A stretch of DNA of 64,000 nt. It comes from JASJBU01 sp963797085 (GTDB lineage: Bacteria > Pseudomonadota > Gammaproteobacteria > Chromatiales > Chromatiaceae). The notes beneath the pieces are model-generated. The model saw only the letters and a list, made by a program, of their open reading frames with translations, was not told where the DNA came from and searched no databases. Both the position numbers and the translations under genes were made by a program. This document shows, piece by piece, positions 27,548 through 36,937 of this stretch; positions within the stretch are counted from its first letter, which is position 1; every line of letters begins with the position of its first letter. Location of the stretch: the NCBI GenBank assembly GCA_963797085.1, contig CAWCOA010000026.1, positions 255,563 to 319,562 on the forward strand, written 5' to 3'.

Positions 27548-28915
27548 ATGAGCGAAAAACACTTGACGAACACACGATTTGACCAATTCAAGCTGGCACC
27601 AGAGATACTCCAGGGCATTCAGGAAGCCGGCTTTACCTACTGTACCCCGATCCAGGCTGAGACCCTGCCGATCCTCCTCGAAGGCCGGGACCTGGCCGGC
27701 CAGGCACAGACCGGCACCGGTAAGACCGCAGCCTTTCTGGTCGCCACCCTGCAACATCTGATCGAACACCCCGCCGACGAGCAACGCCGGGCCAACCAGC
27801 CACGCGCCCTGATGCTGGCGCCGACCCGGGAACTGGCGGTACAGATTTACAATGATGCCCAGATCCTGACTAAACACACCGGCTTTACCTCCGCGGCCGT
27901 GTATGGCGGCACCGGTTATGATCAGCAACGCAGACAGCTGGAACAGGGTGTCGATCTCCTCATCGGCACACCCGGGCGATTGATCGACTATTTGAAGCAG
28001 CATGTCTACGACCTAAGGGCGATCCAGGTCATCGTGCTCGACGAGGCGGACCGCATGTTCGATCTCGGCTTCATCAAAGACATCCGCTTCATGCTGCGGC
28101 GCTGTCCCAAACCTGAGCATCGTTTGGGTATGCTTTTCTCCGCCACCCTCTCTTACCGAGTCAAAGAGCTGGCCTACGAGCACATGAATAATCCGCAGAG
28201 CGTGGAGGTGGAACCGCAGCAGGTCACTGCGGAAAACGTGCGGGAGGTCTGCTACATGACCGCCAACGAGGAGAAGATCCCACTGCTGCTGGGGCTGCTA
28301 CGCAGTCTGGAGGATAGCCGCGCCATTGTCTTCATCAACACCAAGCGAACCGCTGACAAGGTCTGGGGGTTCCTGCAGGGAAATGGGATCGAAACCGCGG
28401 TGCTCTCCGGGGATGTGCCGCAGAAGAAACGCCTCAGCCTGCTGCGCAAATTCCAGGAAGGAGATATCTCGGTGCTGGTAGCCACCGACGTGGCGGCCCG
28501 GGGCCTGCACATCTCCGACGTCAGCCATGTGATCAATTTCGACTTGCCGGAGGATGCAGAGGACTATGTGCACCGTATCGGCCGCACCGCTCGGGCCGGG
28601 GCCAGTGGCGACGCCATCAGCTTCGCCTGCGAGACCCACGCATTTTCATTTCCGGATATCGAGGCCTATGTAGGCCACAGCATCCCCACGCAATCGGTGG
28701 ACCCAGCCCTGCTGGCTGACATAGATCCGAAGAGCCGCATCTATCCGGAAAAAGGCAGCCGTCAGGAGCGCCGCCCGAAGGACGGACGCAAGGGCCATGG
28801 CAAGAGCCATCACCACAAAGAGCACAAGAAACCGGAAGGCGCTGACAAACCCAAGCGTCGGCGCCGCAGGCGAAGTGGCCCCAAACCGCCCCAGAGCGGT
28901 GGTGAGACCTCCTAG
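27548..28915 (+). CDS. rhlB: DEAD-box RNA helicase RhlB
   Basis: ATP-dependent RNA helicase, part of the RNA degradosome in E. coli. Motifs in order: Q-motif with CTPIQAETLP, AQTGTGKTAAF, PTRELAVQI, GTPGRLIDYL, VLDEADRMFD, FSATL, VATDVAARGLHI and HRIGRTARAG. The C-terminal 75 residues are basic and low-complexity (GHGKSHHHKEHKKPEG, then RRRRRR), as in RhlB tails. The ATG at 27548 was chosen; the upstream in-frame start at 27503 adds residues unlike the family. Confidence 0.92.
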   Translation: MSEKHLTNTRFDQFKLAPEILQGIQEAGFTYCTPIQAETLPILLEGRDLAGQAQTGTGKTAAFLVATLQHLIEHPADEQRRANQPRALMLAPTRELAVQIYNDAQILTKHTGFTSAAVYGGTGYDQQRRQLEQGVDLLIGTPGRLIDYLKQHVYDLRAIQVIVLDEADRMFDLGFIKDIRFMLRRCPKPEHRLGMLFSATLSYRVKELAYEHMNNPQSVEVEPQQVTAENVREVCYMTANEEKIPLLLGLLRSLEDSRAIVFINTKRTADKVWGFLQGNGIETAVLSGDVPQKKRLSLLRKFQEGDISVLVATDVAARGLHISDVSHVINFDLPEDAEDYVHRIGRTARAGASGDAISFACETHAFSFPDIEAYVGHSIPTQSVDPALLADIDPKSRIYPEKGSRQERRPKDGRKGHGKSHHHKEHKKPEGADKPKRRRRRRSGPKPPQSGGETS

Positions 28916-28949
28916 CACTCCGTCAAGGCAGTATTAATGGGGTACTTGC

Positions 28950-29312
28950 ATGGAAGGTAAATGCGGCCGCTGCACAAACTCCAAGTGCTGCTCCTACACC
29001 ACCGAGGCGTTGGGGGTCGCGCCCCGCGCAAAATCCGATTTCGACCATTTACTATGGCAGATATCCCACCAGGGCGTGGAGATCTACAAGGATACCGATG
29101 GCTGGTTTCTGCTATTCCACGGCAGCTGTGAACACCTGCAGCCCGGCGGAGCCTGCGGCATCTATGAGCAGCGGCCGCAGATCTGCCGTGACTACGACAA
29201 TGACTGGTGCGAGTTCGACGCCCCGGCGGAGGATGGCTTCGAACTCTACTTTCGCAACTATTCAGAGTTGCTGGCCTACTGCAAAAAACGCTTCAAGACC
29301 TGGGGCAGGTAG
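28950..29312 (+). CDS. YkgJ family cysteine-cluster protein
   Basis: A 120-residue protein with an N-terminal cysteine cluster CGRCTNSKCC and later cysteines in HGSCEHLQPGGACGIYEQRP and RPQICRDYDNDWC. This is the YkgJ (CxxCxxxxCC) pattern, probably binding zinc or an iron-sulfur centre; no reaction is established. It begins 34 bases after rhlB on the same strand. Confidence 0.85.
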   Translation: MEGKCGRCTNSKCCSYTTEALGVAPRAKSDFDHLLWQISHQGVEIYKDTDGWFLLFHGSCEHLQPGGACGIYEQRPQICRDYDNDWCEFDAPAEDGFELYFRNYSELLAYCKKRFKTWGR

Positions 29313-29428
29313 AGCTCCTGCGCACTCCCTTGGCACCTTCTCCGTAAACCTGGTTTTTAAAGACTCCCTGGCTACTGCCGAATGATTGTTCAGCGCCAAG
29401 CAGCTATCCTCAAGGGAGCCGACCCAAC

Positions 29429-31399
29429 ATGCTTACAACAATTCGACGTGAAATAGTTTTCACTCGACACTCTGTTTTGAAAGCCCTGTGCTTCGCGCTT
29501 GCTTTTATCACCACAACCAACACTTTTGCCGCTGATCTAGATGAATTGAAGGCGATGAGCCTGGAGGAGCTGGCCAATATAGAGGTCTCGATCGTGGGCA
29601 AGCGACCAGGCAAGTTGTCCGATACCGCTGCCGCAGTCTTCGTCATCACCGCCGAGGATATCCGCCGCTCAACTGCAACCCGTCTACCCGAGCTGCTACG
29701 CATGGTCCCGGGCCTCAATGTCGCCCGACTTGACGCAGCCGGCTGGGCAATCAGTGCCAGGGGTTTCAACAGCCGCCTTGCCAATAAATTGCTGGTAATG
29801 ATCGATGGCCGGAGTGTCTACGCACAAATATTTTCAGGTACTACATGGGAGGCCCAGGATGTTCTTTTAAAAGACATCGAGCGCATCGAGATCATCCGGG
29901 GCCCTGGCGCTGCAACCTGGGGCGCCAATGCGGTAAACGGAGTGATCAACGTGATCACAAAATCCGCCACGGAGACCCAAAGCACACTGGCCACCGGATT
30001 GATCGGCAATGAACAACGCGGCGGCTGGCTGCGTCATGGAGGCAAATCTGGCGAAACAGGCGCCTATCGCGTTTATGCGAAGTATTACGACAGGGACCCT
30101 TTTACGCAAGTAGATGGCACGCCAAGCGATGGCGAATGGTCGGGATACCGCGGTGGGTTTCGCAGTGACTGGGGGTTGCAGGGCGATGGCAGACTCACTC
30201 TGCAGGGCGATGCCTATCAGGAAGATTTCGACCAGCTCGACCTGAGCGGCGGTAATTTGCTCGGTCGCTGGGAACAGCCCCACCTGGATGGCGGCCGCGA
30301 CGTGATCCAGATCTACTACGACCGCAGCAATGGTGACTTAGGATACATCGGCGAAGAGAATCTGGACACGATTGATCTGGACTACCAGCACGAACTTGCA
30401 CCCATCGGCATGCATGGCCTGAGTTTCGGCCTCGGCTATCGTTGGCTACACAGCGATGTAACCATAATCCCACCTAGTATCATACTAGACCCGGAACGCA
30501 CCTCTGAACTTTACAGCAGCTTCATTCAGGATGAGATAACGCTGGCGCCGGACAAGCTGGGGCTGATTCTCGGCGCCAAACTTGAACACAATGACTTCAG
30601 TGGCTACGAATTCCAGCCCAGCGCGCGCCTGAACTATCAGGTCCGGCCAAATACCAGCCTGTGGGGATCAATCTCGAGGGCCGTGCGAACGCCATCACGG
30701 GGTGAGCACGATATGACTCTGGAGATACCATCCGGGGAGCTCATGGGTGTGCCCATCGCCAACCAGGTTGGTGGTGATCCGGGATTCGACAGCGAAAAGC
30801 TGGTTGCCTACGAGTTGGGATTGCGGACCCAGCCCATGACAACCCTGGGGCTCGATCTGGCGTTGTTTTACAATGACTATGACCAGCTGGCCACCCTGGA
30901 ACCACAACCCGGATTCATAATAGAACCAACCCAAATTACCACGCGTACCCTGTATGCAAACAATATGCAGGGCGAAACCTACGGCCTGGAACTGGCGCTG
31001 GACTGGCGCGTGCAAGATGACTGGCGTCTGCAGGCGGCTTACAGCTACCTCAAGATGAAGCTGGAGCTCGACCCGGCCAGAGAGAGCCTATTGGCTGACA
31101 CGGCCGAATACGAAACACCGCAACATCAGCTCAGCCTACACTCGGCTTTTGACCTGAACGCCGACACCGAACTTGATATCTGGGGCTACTACGCTGATTA
31201 CCCGCCGGAGAACGAGACATCAGCCTACTTCAATCTCGACATCCGATTGGCGCGCCGCTACGGCAGATACATTACCCTGGAACTAGTTGGACGCAATCTG
31301 CTCGATCCACATCATAGCGAATTCGGCAACAGCCCGTTTGACAGCACCACTCAACAAGTGGATCGGGAAATGTTTCTAAAAATGATTTGGCAGAATTAG
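29429..31399 (+). CDS. TonB-dependent receptor (copy 1)
   Basis: Outer-membrane TonB-dependent receptor of 656 residues. After a signal peptide (cleavage about NTFA-ADLDE) comes the segment AMSLEELANIEVSIVGKR, then the plug (SDTAAAVFVITAEDIRRST to GAATWGANAVNGVINVITK, about 60-170) and a beta-barrel ending FLKMIWQN. This short-plug class with the SLEELxNIEV lead-in is often encoded beside YfiR-like proteins and sensor kinases, as here. GGGAG lies upstream of the ATG. It is closely similar to the next gene over nearly its whole length. The ligand is unknown. Confidence 0.92.
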   Translation: MLTTIRREIVFTRHSVLKALCFALAFITTTNTFAADLDELKAMSLEELANIEVSIVGKRPGKLSDTAAAVFVITAEDIRRSTATRLPELLRMVPGLNVARLDAAGWAISARGFNSRLANKLLVMIDGRSVYAQIFSGTTWEAQDVLLKDIERIEIIRGPGAATWGANAVNGVINVITKSATETQSTLATGLIGNEQRGGWLRHGGKSGETGAYRVYAKYYDRDPFTQVDGTPSDGEWSGYRGGFRSDWGLQGDGRLTLQGDAYQEDFDQLDLSGGNLLGRWEQPHLDGGRDVIQIYYDRSNGDLGYIGEENLDTIDLDYQHELAPIGMHGLSFGLGYRWLHSDVTIIPPSIILDPERTSELYSSFIQDEITLAPDKLGLILGAKLEHNDFSGYEFQPSARLNYQVRPNTSLWGSISRAVRTPSRGEHDMTLEIPSGELMGVPIANQVGGDPGFDSEKLVAYELGLRTQPMTTLGLDLALFYNDYDQLATLEPQPGFIIEPTQITTRTLYANNMQGETYGLELALDWRVQDDWRLQAAYSYLKMKLELDPARESLLADTAEYETPQHQLSLHSAFDLNADTELDIWGYYADYPPENETSAYFNLDIRLARRYGRYITLELVGRNLLDPHHSEFGNSPFDSTTQQVDREMFLKMIWQN

Positions 31400-31582
31400 T
31401 GAGGACCTTTGTGGCGCAGCAAACTCTTGCAGAAGACGAGCTGGAATCGGTCTTTGTCCAAAGCTTTTCCAATCCAGTCATTTCTTACCCGAGCCGTATA
31501 GATTCACTTACAAATGCCGATAGCCTTTTTTACATCAAATAACTATCTGCCAGCAATCGAAGGCATTGGGATTCAAGCAAAA

Positions 31583-33553
31583 ATGCGTGCAATGTTTCGT
31601 CGTAAAAGCACCCCAACTCAATCCCCCCCAGGGAACGCTCTGAACTTTGCACTCGCCTTTTGCCTCACTACTACCGCAGTTGCCGGCGATTTGATGACAT
31701 TGAAGGCGATGAGCCTGGAGGAGCTTGCAAATATCGAGGTCTTGATCGTGGGTAAACGGCCAGGCAAGCTGTCCGATACCGCCGCCGCGGTCTTCGTCAT
31801 CACCGCCGAGGATATTCGCCGCTCCACTGCGACCCGCCTACCCGAATTGTTACGCATGGTCCCGGGTCTCAACGTCGCCCGACTGGACGCAGCCGAATGG
31901 GCGATCAGCGCGAGGGGGTTCAACAACCTCTATGCCAACAAATTGTTGGTAATGATCGATGGTCGGAGTGTCTACGCACCGATGTTTTCAGGCACCCACT
32001 GGGAGGCCCAGGATGTACTGCTGGAGGACATCGAGCGCATCGAGGTTATCCGTGGTCCCGGCGCCGCAACCTGGGGCGCCAACGCGGTTAACGGGGTGAT
32101 CAATGTGATCACAAAATCCGCCCTGGAGACCCGGAGCACATTGGCCACGGGGTTGATCGGCAACGAGCAACGCGGTGCCTGGCTGCGTCATGGCGGTGAA
32201 TCCACCGAAACAGGTGCTTATCGGGTGTATGCAAAATACTATGACCGCGATCCTTTCACGCAACCGGATGGCTCAGCAAACGATGATGAATGGTCTGGAT
32301 ACCGAGGTGGTTTCCGCGGTGATTGGGCGTTGCAGAACAGCGCTAGTATCACCCTGCAGGGCGATGTCTACCAGGAAGATGCCGACCAACCCGAACTGAG
32401 CGGCGCTAATCTGCTCGGTCGTTGGGAACAACCTCGCCTGAGCGGTGGCCGTGATGTGGTCCAGATCTACTACGACCGGGCCAATGGCGAGTTAAAGAAC
32501 ATCGGCGAATCACACATTGACACGATTGATCTGGACTACCAGCACGAACTCGCAGCAAAGAGTATGCATGACCTGAGTTTTGGCCTGGGCTACCGCTGGA
32601 TGCACGTCAATTTTACTCCAACCTCGCAAAACATCATTCGGAACCCGGAACGCACCGCAGAGTTGTTCAGCGCTTTCATACAGGACAGGATAGAATTGCT
32701 GCCGAACCAGATACACCTCACGCTCGGCACCAAACTTGAACACAATGATTTCAGTGGTTTCGAGATCCAGCCCAGCATGCGCCTGAACTGGCAGCTCCGG
32801 CCACAGACCAGCCTGTGGGGATCGATTTCAAGGGCTGTACGGACCCCATCGCTGGGTGAGCACGATCTGATTCTGGGCATCCCTGCTGGGGAGTTTATGG
32901 GTCTGCCGATCATCAATCAGGTTGCTGGTGATCCGGAATTCGACAGTGAAGAACTGATCGCCTACGAGTTGGGGTTGCGCATGCAACCCAGCGCCACCCT
33001 GGGGCTTGATCTGGCACTCTTCTACAATGACTATGACCAGTTGAGCACCCTCGAACCACAGCCCGAAACCATCGTTGAAGACGACCGGATAATCACTCGC
33101 ACCCTGCTTGGGAATAATATGCAGGGGGAGACCTGGGGCCTGGAACTGGCGCTGGACTGGCGCCCCCGGGATGGCTGGCGTCTGCAGGCAGCCTACAGCT
33201 ACCTCAAAATGAAGCTGGAACTCGACCCGATCAGCCGGTATCCATTGACTGACACGGCCGAATACGAATCACCACGACACCAGCTCAGCCTGCACTCGGC
33301 CTTCGACCTGAATACCAACAGTGAACTCGATGTCTGGGGCTACTATGCGGATTACCCGGCTGAAAACGAGACATCAGCCTACTTCAACCTCGACATTCGC
33401 TTAGCGCACCGCTACAGCAGACATTTTACCCTGGAGCTCGTTGGACGCAATCTGCTCGATCCACAGCATAGCGAATTCGGCAACAGCCCGTTTACCGACA
33501 CCACACAGCAGGTGGACCGGGAAGTGTTCCTGAAATTGATCTGGCGTAACTAG
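31583..33553 (+). CDS. TonB-dependent receptor (copy 2)
   Basis: Paralog of the preceding receptor, about 656 residues from the ATG at 31583 (the open frame extends back to 31514 but a GGGA site and signal peptide favour 31583). Signal segment NALNFALAFCLTTTAVAG; lead-in AMSLEELANIEVLIVGKR; plug and barrel match copy 1 almost residue for residue; ends FLKLIWRN. Divergence is concentrated in surface-loop-like stretches (for example IIPPSIILDPERTSE versus FTPTSQNIIRNPERTAE), as expected for duplicates changing ligand range. It ends 21 bases before the YfiR-like gene, suggesting one operon. Confidence 0.92.
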   Translation: MRAMFRRKSTPTQSPPGNALNFALAFCLTTTAVAGDLMTLKAMSLEELANIEVLIVGKRPGKLSDTAAAVFVITAEDIRRSTATRLPELLRMVPGLNVARLDAAEWAISARGFNNLYANKLLVMIDGRSVYAPMFSGTHWEAQDVLLEDIERIEVIRGPGAATWGANAVNGVINVITKSALETRSTLATGLIGNEQRGAWLRHGGESTETGAYRVYAKYYDRDPFTQPDGSANDDEWSGYRGGFRGDWALQNSASITLQGDVYQEDADQPELSGANLLGRWEQPRLSGGRDVVQIYYDRANGELKNIGESHIDTIDLDYQHELAAKSMHDLSFGLGYRWMHVNFTPTSQNIIRNPERTAELFSAFIQDRIELLPNQIHLTLGTKLEHNDFSGFEIQPSMRLNWQLRPQTSLWGSISRAVRTPSLGEHDLILGIPAGEFMGLPIINQVAGDPEFDSEELIAYELGLRMQPSATLGLDLALFYNDYDQLSTLEPQPETIVEDDRIITRTLLGNNMQGETWGLELALDWRPRDGWRLQAAYSYLKMKLELDPISRYPLTDTAEYESPRHQLSLHSAFDLNTNSELDVWGYYADYPAENETSAYFNLDIRLAHRYSRHFTLELVGRNLLDPQHSEFGNSPFTDTTQQVDREVFLKLIWRN

Positions 33554-33574
33554 GCTTAAACCGACCGCAGACCC

Positions 33575-34174
33575 GTGATCTTGAACCGTCTACATATACG
33601 AATCTCAGCCTGCCGCCGCAAGCTCGGCGCTGCGCTGATGATTAGCTTGACAGTCTGCTTGCTGATTATGAATACCGCTGCAGCAAGCGAGCCACCCGCG
33701 GAAACCGAGGTTAAAGCGGTTTATGTATTTAACTTCGCGAGCTTCGTAAGCTGGCCCAGTCAATCCACTGGTGAGGCACCGCTATCTTTCCAGGTCTGTG
33801 CGCTGGGAGAAAACCCGGTCACCGAACTGCTTGCTCAAGTGATCGAAGGTGAAAATGTGCACGGCCGGCCCATGAGATTCCGCTCCGTCGCCAGCAGTGC
33901 TGACGCAACTGACTGCCAGATCCTGTTCCTGGCCACCAGTGACAAACAACTGATTGCACAAGCACTGGGTGCTGTACAAACATTGCCGGTACTCACTGTT
34001 GGTGAACAGCCCGGCTTTGCGCATCGCGGTGGCCACATCGAACTCAGTCTACGCGGCAGCCGCATCCACCCCATCATCAACCGCCAAAGCGTGGATCGCA
34101 GTAAATTGCGCATCAGCGCCAAGCTTTACCGGCTTGCCACCGTTTTGCAAGGGCAGGAGCCAACAGCACCATGA
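33575..34174 (+). CDS. YfiR/DUF4154 family periplasmic protein
   Basis: A 199-residue protein, GTG start at 33575, with an N-terminal signal or membrane segment (AALMISLTVCLLIMNTAAA). The mature region fits DUF4154: EVKAVYVFNFASFVSWPSQ near the start, cysteines in FQVCALGENP and TDCQILFLA, and the C-terminal INRQSVDRSKLRISAKLYRLA. YfiR itself is a periplasmic repressor of the diguanylate cyclase YfiN; here the neighbour is a hybrid histidine kinase that overlaps by 4 bases (ATGA), so it probably controls or feeds that kinase. The exact partner is inferred. Confidence 0.85.
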   Translation: MILNRLHIRISACRRKLGAALMISLTVCLLIMNTAAASEPPAETEVKAVYVFNFASFVSWPSQSTGEAPLSFQVCALGENPVTELLAQVIEGENVHGRPMRFRSVASSADATDCQILFLATSDKQLIAQALGAVQTLPVLTVGEQPGFAHRGGHIELSLRGSRIHPIINRQSVDRSKLRISAKLYRLATVLQGQEPTAP

Positions 34175-36918
34175 AACAACTGTTGTACAACTCTCCGATC
34201 CGCTATAAATTGATTGCCATCGTGCTTGTCTCAGCCGCAGTTGCGCTGCTTGGCGCCACTCTGGTGCTGCTCACCGGCAAGTTCGCTGATGATCGGGCTG
34301 CGCTTTACACCCACGCCAGCGGAGTGGCACGGATCATTGCCACCAACAGTACCGCAGCACTGGCATTTAACGACCCGGATAATGGTCGTGAGATACTCAG
34401 GGCACTGACTCACGAACCCAGTGTCATCAGCGCCCAGCTGCGCAACTCCAGTGGTGAATTATTCGCCAGCTACCTCAGCCAATCACCCATCGGCATACCC
34501 CCCGCTGAGACCCTGCAACAGCCACCATCGGACAACCCGCTGAATCCTACAATTCGCGTGGCGGATGATTATTTTGAAGTGACGGAAGCCATTCGTCTCG
34601 GAACTCGCAATCTCGGTCAAATCAACCTGCGCGTCGATCTGCAACACCTCTATCACAACCTGCGCCAGCAGGCATTGATCGGCTTTGGCGTGTTCGCAGC
34701 TGCTCTCCTGCTGGCTGCCGCGCTGGCTTCAAGACTGCAGCGCCTGATCTCCAGCCCGCTGGCAAAGCTGGCTGGAGCAATGCGTAATGTCTCAACCGAA
34801 CGCGACTACAGTGTGCGTCTGCATAAAGTGGGAGACGATGAAATCGGCACACTGATGGATGCCTTTAACGATATGCTGGAACAGATCCAGGACCGTGACC
34901 GGGCCTTACGAGACGCCAAGGAGGGGGCGGAAAGCGCTAACCGGGCGAAATCCCGTTTTCTCGCCACCATGAGCCACGAGATCCGTACGCCAATGAATGG
35001 AGTCATGGGGATGGCCGAGCTGCTACATCGCACGGATCTGGACGATCGCCAGACTGAGTATGCCAACGTGATCCAGCGCTCAGCCCATTCACTCCTCAAC
35101 ATCATCAACGACATCCTGGACTTCTCGAAAATCGAGGCCGGCAAGCTCGACCTGGAGCATACTAATTTCGATCTGCGCCAGATTGTCGAGGATGCCGTCA
35201 GCAACCAGGCCGGTCGTGCTCACAGCAAAGGCCTGGAATTAAATCTGGATCTGGCACCTGATCTGGTGCGCGGGGTCAAAGGCGATCCTGGGCGCTTACA
35301 GCAGATCCTGACCAACCTGGTCAGTAATGCGGTCAAGTTCACTGAGCAAGGTGAGATTACCGTGCGTGGCGAGAATATCAGTCAGACGGGTGATCATGTA
35401 ACGCTGCGTTTTGAAGTACGGGATAGCGGTATCGGCATGGGGCCAGAGGTACAGGCGCATATCTTCGATTCGTTCAGCCAGGCAGACAGTTCCACCACGC
35501 GCAGATATGGCGGTACCGGGTTAGGGCTTGCAATTGCCCGGGAACTCACCGAGATGATGGGCGGGCAGCTTGATGTTACCTCCAGCATCGGCGGCGGTTC
35601 CCGCTTCTGGTTCACTGTAAAGCTGAGTAGAGGACAACAGATACCCGGCGAGACTTCACTGCAACTGCCGGAACTTGACCAGGAGCCGGTGCTGGTGGTC
35701 GATGACAACGAGACCAACCGGCGCATTCTACTGGATCAACTCTCGGCCTACCAGCTGCGACCGGCGCTCGCCGCTAGTGGCCCTGAAGCGTTGAGCATGC
35801 TGCAGGCAGCTGCTACCCGAGGTGAAGCCTACCGCTTGGTGATTCTCGATCAGCAGATGCCGGAGATGTCAGGCATAGAGGTTGCCAAGAAAATTCGCAA
35901 CACCCGTCTGCTGCAGCACCTGCCCCTGATCATGATGAGTTCGGTCGGTCAGGCACATGATGCCGACGAGGCGCTGCGACTACTCGATTGTTTCATCATC
36001 AAGCCTGTTCAGCAGGATCGTCTGATCGACTGCATCCGGCGTGTACTCAGCCGTGCCGGCGGGCCGGAGAGTCAGACCGCTGAACCCATGCAGACCCGCG
36101 ACGAGACCAGCCTGAAGGCGCTACGCATCCTGATGGCCGAGGACAATCCAGTCAACCAGACTGTGGCGGAGGAGATGCTGGACTCCCTGGGATGCGAGGT
36201 GACCATCGTCGGCGATGGCCAGCAGGCGCTGGATCTCCTGCAGGATCATGAGTTCGACCTGGTGCTCATGGACTGTCAGTTACCGGTGCTGGATGGTTAT
36301 AAGGCAACCCAGGCCATTCGTGAGCGCGAGAGCAGGCTCGAACTGCCACATCTGCCGGTGATTGCTTTGACCGCCTTTGCGATGACCGGTGATCGGGAAC
36401 GCACCCTGCAAGCCGGCATGGACGATTATCTGAGTAAGCCTTACACCCGCGATGAATTGGCAACGATGTTGGAGCGCTGGCAGCCCGAGGTCAGTGCCCG
36501 GCAAATGGCTCTGCCGGTAAATCCGCCGTCAACCTCAGCCCCCCCGGGCCCATCTCCTCTCGATCCCGCCAAACTGAATGAGCTACGGGCCTTGCAGCGC
36601 CCGGGTAAACCAGACGTGCTGCAACGCATCGCCAGTGCCTATCTGCGTGAAACCCCCTCGCTCATTCAGGCCCTGCAAGAGGCCAGGAGCGGACAGGACC
36701 GGTCTGCCCTGCGCATCAGCGCCCATACACTGAAGTCCAGCAGCGCCAACCTCGGCGCCAGCGCCCTGGCCCAGCAGTGCCTGCTGGTGGAGTCGCATGC
36801 TGAGACGGCAGCATGGTCGGAACTTTCTGGTCTGGTGGAGTCACTGCTGCTGGATTGCGATCCAGTCATCGAGGCAATACAGGAGATAGCGCAGCCGTCA
36901 GCCCCGGTCATTTCCTGA
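34171..36918 (+). CDS. Hybrid sensor histidine kinase (CHASE8-HAMP-HisKA-HATPase-REC-REC-Hpt)
   Basis: Inner-membrane hybrid kinase of 915 residues. Order: TM1 (about 14-35), periplasmic CHASE8-like domain (38-165; ASGVARIIATNSTAALAFND), TM2 (168-186), HAMP (188-240), HisKA with phospho-His 269 in SRFLATMSHEIRTPMNG, HATPase (N, G1, G2 boxes to about 485), REC1 with phospho-Asp 560 (LVILDQQMPEMSG), REC2 with phospho-Asp 701 (LVLMDCQLPVLDGY) and Hpt with His 852 (ISAHTLKSSSANLG). All catalytic residues are present, so a complete phosphorelay within one protein is possible. No output response regulator is adjacent; the final target is unknown. Confidence 0.93.
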   Translation: MKQLLYNSPIRYKLIAIVLVSAAVALLGATLVLLTGKFADDRAALYTHASGVARIIATNSTAALAFNDPDNGREILRALTHEPSVISAQLRNSSGELFASYLSQSPIGIPPAETLQQPPSDNPLNPTIRVADDYFEVTEAIRLGTRNLGQINLRVDLQHLYHNLRQQALIGFGVFAAALLLAAALASRLQRLISSPLAKLAGAMRNVSTERDYSVRLHKVGDDEIGTLMDAFNDMLEQIQDRDRALRDAKEGAESANRAKSRFLATMSHEIRTPMNGVMGMAELLHRTDLDDRQTEYANVIQRSAHSLLNIINDILDFSKIEAGKLDLEHTNFDLRQIVEDAVSNQAGRAHSKGLELNLDLAPDLVRGVKGDPGRLQQILTNLVSNAVKFTEQGEITVRGENISQTGDHVTLRFEVRDSGIGMGPEVQAHIFDSFSQADSSTTRRYGGTGLGLAIARELTEMMGGQLDVTSSIGGGSRFWFTVKLSRGQQIPGETSLQLPELDQEPVLVVDDNETNRRILLDQLSAYQLRPALAASGPEALSMLQAAATRGEAYRLVILDQQMPEMSGIEVAKKIRNTRLLQHLPLIMMSSVGQAHDADEALRLLDCFIIKPVQQDRLIDCIRRVLSRAGGPESQTAEPMQTRDETSLKALRILMAEDNPVNQTVAEEMLDSLGCEVTIVGDGQQALDLLQDHEFDLVLMDCQLPVLDGYKATQAIRERESRLELPHLPVIALTAFAMTGDRERTLQAGMDDYLSKPYTRDELATMLERWQPEVSARQMALPVNPPSTSAPPGPSPLDPAKLNELRALQRPGKPDVLQRIASAYLRETPSLIQALQEARSGQDRSALRISAHTLKSSSANLGASALAQQCLLVESHAETAAWSELSGLVESLLLDCDPVIEAIQEIAQPSAPVIS

Positions 36919-36937
36919 TCCGTTCTGACCCACCAAG

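Noticed and set aside
27452..28003. 183-codon minus-strand frame opposite rhlB
   Set aside because: Shadow of the helicase gene; contains no motif and lies antisense to conserved helicase motifs.
31400..31582. Riboswitch or regulatory RNA between the TonB receptors
   Set aside because: No cobalamin-box or other recognisable conserved element, and the gap is short.
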